Of a stretch of DNA of 64,000 nucleotides, positions 57,612-64,000 are shown in pieces. This stretch comes from CAVVYA01 sp963752345 (GTDB lineage Bacteria > Pseudomonadota > Alphaproteobacteria > SMXQ01). Every line of letters starts with the position of its first letter. Within the stretch, counting starts at the first letter, position 1. The notes beneath the pieces are model-generated. The model ran no database searches, was not told where the DNA came from, and saw only the letters and a program-made list of their open reading frames with translations. The stretch lies in contig CAVVYA010000006.1 of NCBI GenBank assembly GCA_963752345.1, positions 1 through 64,000 of the forward strand. The letters are read 5' to 3'. Both the position numbers and the translations under genes were made by a program.

Positions 57612-58041
57612 CGATAGAACGTCCTCTCGGCACCCAGCCGCTCGGTTTTAGGATTTTCTGTTAGAGCATCCGATAGACCGGCAAATCAAGTCTTCGGACC
57701 GCGGGCAGGGGTTGTCTGCCGGGGGCGGCGCCGCATGAGGGGCGTAACAAAAGGCGTGGGTCTGAACATCAGCCCGATGCCGAACGCCGCGTTGCAGAAC
57801 AGGCAGGTTGAGTTCGCACCAAAGTCGCAAACCGCGATGCGCATGACCCCGGCGAAGAGTCTCGATCGGGAAATGGACATTCAGCCTTCCTCGAGCCAAT
57901 GCCGACGCATGCGAGCCTAAGCAATTTGCATATAGCTTCGATCTCTGAAATGATATTGCGAAGCGTTCGCATTTAGTCTACCTCTCGCATCTGACGTAAT
58001 AAACGGGCCGGATCAATGGCCTGCAGGAGCGAGGCGGGCAT
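57612..58041. other. Intergenic region upstream of exbB
   Basis: About 430 bases between divergent DUF763 and exbB genes. A short minus-strand frame at 57686-57880 (64 residues, MSISRSRLFAGVMRIAV) has GAGGAAGGCTGA before its ATG. It has no known family, so it is noted only as a possible small gene. Confidence 0.3.
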
Positions 58042-58764
58042 ATGATCGAGACGGCGACGGCGCTTCCAGCCGACCATTCCATGTGGGCGCTGTTTCTCCA
58101 GGCGGATCCCATCGTCAAAGGCGTCATGGTTCTGCTGCTGGCGGCTTCCGTCGTCTGCTGGGCCGTCATCTTCGACAAGGCTGTCCGTCTCGCAGTGGCG
58201 CATCGCGCCGCCCGGCGCTTTGCCCAGGCCGTGACAGCGGGTGACCCCGTCGATGGCGCGGAAAGCTGCGCGGGCCTGCCCGGCGAGATTGTCGCGCAGG
58301 GTGTCCGCGCGGCCTGCGATCGAGATCCGTCGGAGAGCCGCGCCGATCGCCGTAACCGCGTCGAACGGGCCATGCGCGCGACCATGATCGACCAGCTCAA
58401 GCGTCTCGAATCGGGCATCCCCCTGCTCGCCACGGTCGGCTCGACGGCGCCCTTTGTCGGCCTGTTCGGCACCGTGTGGGGCATCATGAACAGTTTCACC
58501 GCGATTGCCGCGAGCAAGGATACCAGCCTCGCCGTGGTGGCGCCGGGCATCGCCGAGGCGCTGCTCGCCACCGCGCTCGGCCTGGTCGCCGCGATCCCCG
58601 CGGTGATCGCCTACAACAAGCTCTCCGGTAGCCTGTCGGGGCTCGCCCACCGGCTGTCGCTCGCGATCGGCGAACTCGGCGACCGCTGGTCGCGCCGCAC
58701 CGCCGACCTGGCCACCGCGCCGGCCAGACGCGGCAGCGCGCCGCTCCGCGAGGCCGCGGAATAA
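58042..58764 (+). CDS. exbB: Biopolymer transport protein ExbB (TonB system)
   Basis: A 240-residue MotA/TolQ/ExbB-family inner-membrane protein. The first membrane segment is GVMVLLLAASVVCWAVIF. The cytoplasmic loop has RRNRVERAMRATMIDQLKRLESG, then LLATVGSTAPFVGLFGTVWGIMNSF and the third segment ALLATALGLVAAIPAVIAYN. It forms the proton channel with ExbD that energises TonB. CAGGAGCGAGGCGGGCAT precedes the ATG. exbD overlaps its stop. It energises outer-membrane uptake, likely of iron given the imelysin genes downstream. Confidence 0.96.
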   Translation: MIETATALPADHSMWALFLQADPIVKGVMVLLLAASVVCWAVIFDKAVRLAVAHRAARRFAQAVTAGDPVDGAESCAGLPGEIVAQGVRAACDRDPSESRADRRNRVERAMRATMIDQLKRLESGIPLLATVGSTAPFVGLFGTVWGIMNSFTAIAASKDTSLAVVAPGIAEALLATALGLVAAIPAVIAYNKLSGSLSGLAHRLSLAIGELGDRWSRRTADLATAPARRGSAPLREAAE

Positions 58765-59240
58765 TGGCCGCCTCGCTGCATGGCGGATCCGATCTGTCGG
58801 AGTCCGGCGATTCGCTGGGCGGCTACCGCCCGATGGCGGAGATCAACGTCACGCCCTTCGTCGACGTCATGCTGGTGCTGCTCATTATCTTCATGGTGGC
58901 GGCGCCGCTGATGATGGTCGGCGTGCCGCTCGACCTGCCGAAGACCGACGCGGCGCGCATCGGTCAGACCCGCGAGCCCATCGTCGTCAGCGTCGACAGC
59001 ACCGGAAAGCTGTTCATCGGCAAGGATGCGGTGGCGGATGGCGCGCTCGTCGCCACCCTCTCCGAGCTGCGCCGCACCGATCCCGATGTGACGATCTATG
59101 TGCGCGGCGACAAGGGCATCGATTACGGCGCGGTGATGAAGGTGCTGGGCCAAGTCGGTCAGGCCGGATTCCCAAAAGTGTCGCTGATCGCCGAATCCGA
59201 GACCGGGGTGGATATCCCGCCTGGCGGCGCGGAGCGCTAA
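58764..59240 (+). CDS. exbD: Biopolymer transport protein ExbD
   Basis: A 158-residue protein of the ExbD/TolR family. After the short cytoplasmic head (YRPMAEINVTPFVDVMLVLLIIFMV), the proton-carrying Asp in the VDVMLVLL membrane segment is present. The periplasmic part is standard. Its start overlaps the exbB stop (TAATG), a translational coupling. Together with ExbB and TonB it transmits the proton force to outer-membrane receptors. Confidence 0.96.
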   Translation: MAASLHGGSDLSESGDSLGGYRPMAEINVTPFVDVMLVLLIIFMVAAPLMMVGVPLDLPKTDAARIGQTREPIVVSVDSTGKLFIGKDAVADGALVATLSELRRTDPDVTIYVRGDKGIDYGAVMKVLGQVGQAGFPKVSLIAESETGVDIPPGGAER

Positions 59241-59241
59241 C

Positions 59242-60031
59242 ATGGCCGTGTCAGGGCACATCGTGTCGCGGCACGCCGCCATCGTGGCATCGGTGGCTTT
59301 TCATGGCGTAGCGCTCGCCGTGCTGCTGCTCAAGCTGACGCCGCCGACGCTCGCCACATCGGCCAATGCGGAAACGCCGTCGATCGCGGTCGAGGTCGTC
59401 TCCATGCCGACGCCGGCGCCCGCCACAGTCGCGACCGCCGCGCCGCCGGAGCCGCCACCCCCGCCGCCGGAGCCGCCACCGCCCGAAGTCGTCGAAGAGC
59501 CGCCGCCGCTCATCGAGAGCTTGGTCGCCGAGGAAGTCGCGCCGCCACCGCCGCCCAAGGTCGAGCGCAAGAAGGAGCGCCCGCCGCGGCCCGAGCGGGC
59601 GCGCCAGCGGCCGCGTCCCGAACCCGTCGAAACGCGCGAGCCGCCGATCGAAATGCCGCAATCGACCGCTGAGCCGGCGAAGCCGTCTCCCGCACCCATC
59701 GCGCAGCAGGCCGCGCTCGCGGCACCCGCCGGCCGCGCGGGGCCGCCGCCCGATTACGTCGCGCTGCTGCATCATGCACTCGAGCGCAAGAAGGATTATC
59801 CGCGCGCCGCTCGCCAGCAGCGCCAGCAAGGCCGCGCCATGCTGCGGTTCGCCATCGATCGCGGCGGCAACGTGCTCGAGTTACCGCATCGAGAAGAGCT
59901 CGGGCTACGAAGCCTTCGATCGTGAAGTCGTGGCGATGATCCAGCGCGCCTCGCCGTTGCCGCCAATTCCCGCCGACATGGCGGCCGACCGGCTGGAAGT
60001 CGTCGTGCCGATTCCCTTCGTGCTTCGCTGA
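59242..60031 (+). CDS. tonB: TonB-like energy transducer (frameshift near C-terminus)
   Basis: The protein begins two bases after exbD. It has one membrane segment (AIVASVAFHGVALAVLLLKL), then a long proline-rich spacer (PPEPPPPPPEPPPPEV) typical of TonB. The C-terminal TonB domain starts at DYPRAARQQRQQGRAMLRF. The frame changes near 59878: SYRIEKSSGYEAFDREVVAMIQ, PLPPIPADM and VVVPIPFVLR lie in another frame to 60031. One extra base (GCTCGAG) explains it. As written, a product ending at 59925 lacks the tail that binds outer-membrane receptors. Confidence 0.85.
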
Positions 60032-60061
60032 GCGGCGCACCGGGGGCAACAATCAAAAAGG

Positions 60062-61375
60062 ATGAAACCAATGGTGAAATTTCTCAAGCCGCTCGCAATC
60101 GTCGGCGCGGTGCTGGCCATCCAGCCGGTGATCGAGACACGCGCGCAATCGGTCGAGGACAAGCGCGCGGTGATCGCGACCTACGCCGAGATCGGCCAGG
60201 CGGCCTATCAGGATTCGCTGACCGGCGCGCGTGCCCTGATGCGTGCCGTGGAGGCGCTGACCGCCAAGCCGAGCGAGGCGACCCTGGCGGCCGCGCGCAA
60301 GGCCTGGCTCGCGGCGCGCGTGCCTTATCCGCAGACGGAAGTCTTCCGCTTCGGCAACCCCGTGGTCGACGATTGGGAAGGCCGCGTCAATGCCTGGCCG
60401 CTCGACGAGGGGCTGATCGATTACGTCGATGCCTCCTACGGCACGGATGCTGGCGAGAATCCGCTCTACACCGCCAATGTCATCGCCAATGCCAAGATCA
60501 TCCACGGCGGCAAGACCGTGGATGCCGCGCGCATCACCTGGCGCACGCTGCGCAGCCTGCAGGAATTCGGTGGCGTCGAGGCCAATGTGGCGAGCGGCTA
60601 TCACGCCATCGAATTCCTGCTGTGGGGCCAGGATCTCAACGGCACCGGTCCCGGGCGCCGGCAACCGGCCGTGGACCGATTATGCGCAAGGCGCGGCCTG
60701 CACCAACGGTCACTGCGACCGTCGCGCGCAGTATCTCAAGGTCGCCACTCAGATGCTGGTCGACGATCTCGCCTGGATGGTCAAGCAGTGGGGCGCCGAC
60801 GGCGAGGCGCGCAAGGCGGTGGCCGGCGGCGAGCCGGATGCCGGGCTCGCGGCCATCCTCACCGGCATCGGCAGCCTGTCCTATGGCGAGTTGGCGGGCG
60901 AGCGCATGAAGCTCGGCCTCATGCTGCACGATCCGGAGGAGGAGCATGACTGCTTCTCCGACAACACCTTCAACTCGCACTATTACAACGTCATCGGCAT
61001 GCGCAACGTGTGGACCGGCAGCTACACGCGGGTCAGACGGCAGAGTGGTGAAGGGGCCGAGCCTGTCGGCTCTCGTCGCCAAGGTCGCGCCCGAGGCTGC
61101 CCGGGAGATGGACGGCAAGCTCGCGGCCACGGTCGCGGCGATGACCAGGCTCAAGCAGCGCGGCGAGACCGTCGAGGCCTACGATCAGATGATCGCCGAC
61201 GGCAACGCCGGAGGGCAATGCGGTGGTCCAGGCGGCGATCGACGCGCTGACCGACGCAGACCAGGGCGCTCGAGCGGGTGGTCGCGGCGCTTAAGCTGGA
61301 GCCGATCCAGTTCGAAGGATCGAAGAGCCTCGACGATCCGGACCAGGTGTTCGCGCCCGACCAGGTGTTCAAGCC

Positions 61376-61379
<4 letters not shown>
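60062..61379 (+). pseudogene. Imelysin family periplasmic protein (multiple frameshifts)
   Basis: The pieces together form a classical imelysin (insulin-cleaving-like, iron-regulated) protein of about 430 residues. They are a signal peptide (LAIVGAVLAIQPVIETRAQS), the VPYPQTEVFRFGNPVVDDW segment, the family motif GYHAIEFLLWGQD with H-x-x-E, TDYAQGAACTNGHC, DNTFNSHYYNVIGMRNVW and LEPIQFEGSKSLDDPDQV. At least four single-base shifts interrupt it, near 60650, 61035, 61210 and 61255; each is consistent with one extra base. It follows tonB by 30 bases, so an iron-uptake operon is likely. Function in vivo depends on whether the shifts are sequence errors. Confidence 0.82.
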
Positions 61380-62891
<1,512 letters not shown>

Positions 62892-62899
62892 GGCCGGCC

Positions 62900-64000
62900 A
62901 TGCGAATGCTTTCCGCGCTGCTTCTCGTGATCACCCTCGCCGCCGCCGCATCGCCATCGGTGCGTGCCGCGACCGAGGAGGACTACCGCCGGCTCAATCA
63001 GAGCCGATCGTCGCGAACCATGTCGTGCCGCGCTATCAGGCCTTCGCCACGGCAGCCGCGGCGCTCGCCACCGAGGCGGACCGCGCTTGCGCGTCGCGGC
63101 CGGCCGCATCGCTCGAACCACTGAAGGACGCGTTCGTGACGGCGATGGATAGCTGGCAGTCGGTCCAGCATATCCGCTTCGGGCCGGTCGAATTCTTCTC
63201 GCGCGCGTCGCGCATCGCCTTCTGGCCCGATCCACGCAACACCGTCGGCCGTCAACTCGACGAACTGCTCGCCAAGCGCGACGCGGCGGCGCTCGCGCCC
63301 GACGACCTTCGCCAAGGCGCAGCGTCGCGGTGCAGGGCTTTCCGGCACTCGAACTTCTGCTCTATGGCGAGGGCGCCGCGGCCAAGCTGCAAGGGCCCGG
63401 CGCCGATGCGGATTATCGCTGCGCCATGATCAAGGCGATCACCGACAATCTGCAGACCATGGCGCGCGAACTCCGTGACGAATGGACGGGCGGCGACGAT
63501 CCCTATGCCAAGCTCGTCGACCGCGCGGACGATGTGCGCTTCCGCCGTCCGAGCGACGTCACCATCGAGCTGTTCAAGTCCCTCTATACCGCCATCGAAC
63601 TGGTCGCCGACCACAAGCTGGCGCGGCCGCTCGGGGCCTCGCCGCAGGCGGCGCGGCCGCGTCTGGCGGAGTCCTGGCGCTCGAAGCGCTCGCTCGCCAA
63701 CATCCGGCGCAACCTGGCGGCGGCCGAGGCGATGTATGAAGGAGAGCACGGCGGCTCCGCCATCTCGGCCTTCGTCAGCAGCGTCGCCGGCGATGCCGCA
63801 CTCGACGCGCTGCTGCGCCGCGCCTTCGCCCAGACGCTGGCGACGGCGAATGGCATATCCGGTGCCGCTGGAAGACGGCGTCGCGGCAGCCCAGCACCGG
63901 CCCGCGTTCGACAAGCTGGCCCGCGAGGCCAAGGCGCTGAAGACCCTGCTGGTGCAGCGCCTGGCGCCGGCGCTCAACGTGCCGGTCGGCTTCAATTCAC
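62900..64000 (+). pseudogene. Imelysin family protein, second copy (frameshifted and cut by window end)
   Basis: A signal peptide (MRMLSALLLVITLAAAASPSVRA) is followed, after a shift near 63000, by ANHVVPRYQAFATAAAALATEADRACA and WQSVQHIRFGPVEFFSRASRI. Beyond a further shift near 63310 come QGFPALELLLYGE (the P-A-L-E variant of the imelysin motif) and the DYRCAMIKAITDNLQTMARELRDEW helix. Another shift lies near 63850. This is the second imelysin type commonly found after the di-heme oxidoreductase. The gene continues beyond base 64000. Confidence 0.8.

Overview
The window is about 64 kb of high-GC DNA with alphaproteobacterial character. This rests on codon use and gene families: many Bug-type periplasmic receptors, NDP-forming FerA-like CoA ligase, MmgE/PrpD, imelysin and ExbBD/TonB. 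I cannot place it more precisely, but the content fits a soil-type degrader of aromatic and other organic acids.

Layout. (1) 0.1-15.7 kb holds three versions of one catabolic module. Each has a heme-oxygenase-like (TenA/PqqC-fold) putative diiron protein, a two-cupin putative dioxygenase and a Bug solute receptor. Modules 1 and 3 also have a hydratase-aldolase of the NahE type. Module 1 runs leftward from 4098, module 2 runs rightward from 5483 behind a LysR gene, and module 3 runs rightward from 9515, divergent from a second, frameshifted LysR gene. Module 3 adds a gentisate-dioxygenase-like double cupin and a PuuE-like deacetylase. (2) 15.9-27.0 kb holds MmgE/PrpD, IclR, an Asp/Glu-racemase-fold protein, and a divergent feruloyl-CoA hydratase-lyase / feruloyl-CoA ligase pair (ferB-like/ferA-like). 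After ferA come two muconate-lactonizing-type enolase-superfamily enzymes and two more Bug receptors. (3) katG lies at 27.6-29.8 kb. (4) 30.2-40.6 kb is an FbpABC-type ABC importer with five paralogous substrate-binding proteins, one ATPase, one double-domain permease and a cysteine hydrolase. (5) 40.8-45.9 kb holds another bicupin plus hyuA/hyuB. (6) 46.2-54.1 kb holds a PRC-barrel protein and a second complete ABC importer, whose binding-protein gene is duplicated beyond a cupin gene. (7) 54.3-57.6 kb holds hemerythrin, SDR and DUF763 genes. (8) 58.0-64.0 kb is exbB-exbD-tonB followed by imelysin, di-heme oxidoreductase and imelysin, with many frameshifts; the last gene runs off the end.

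How it fits together. Regions 1-6 look like an acquisition-plus-catabolism island. Many periplasmic receptors feed organic acids to oxygenases (bicupins, gentisate-like dioxygenase, HO-like proteins), retro-aldol cleavage enzymes, CoA-dependent side-chain cleavage of hydroxycinnamates, and amide/ring hydrolases. The substrate of the triplicated HO-like/bicupin/aldolase module is unknown, and it is the best candidate here for an undescribed pathway.

Quality note. At least a dozen genes contain single-base frameshifts. Most are one extra base, and they are concentrated after 59.8 kb. This pattern suggests insertion-type sequence errors at least as much as real gene decay.
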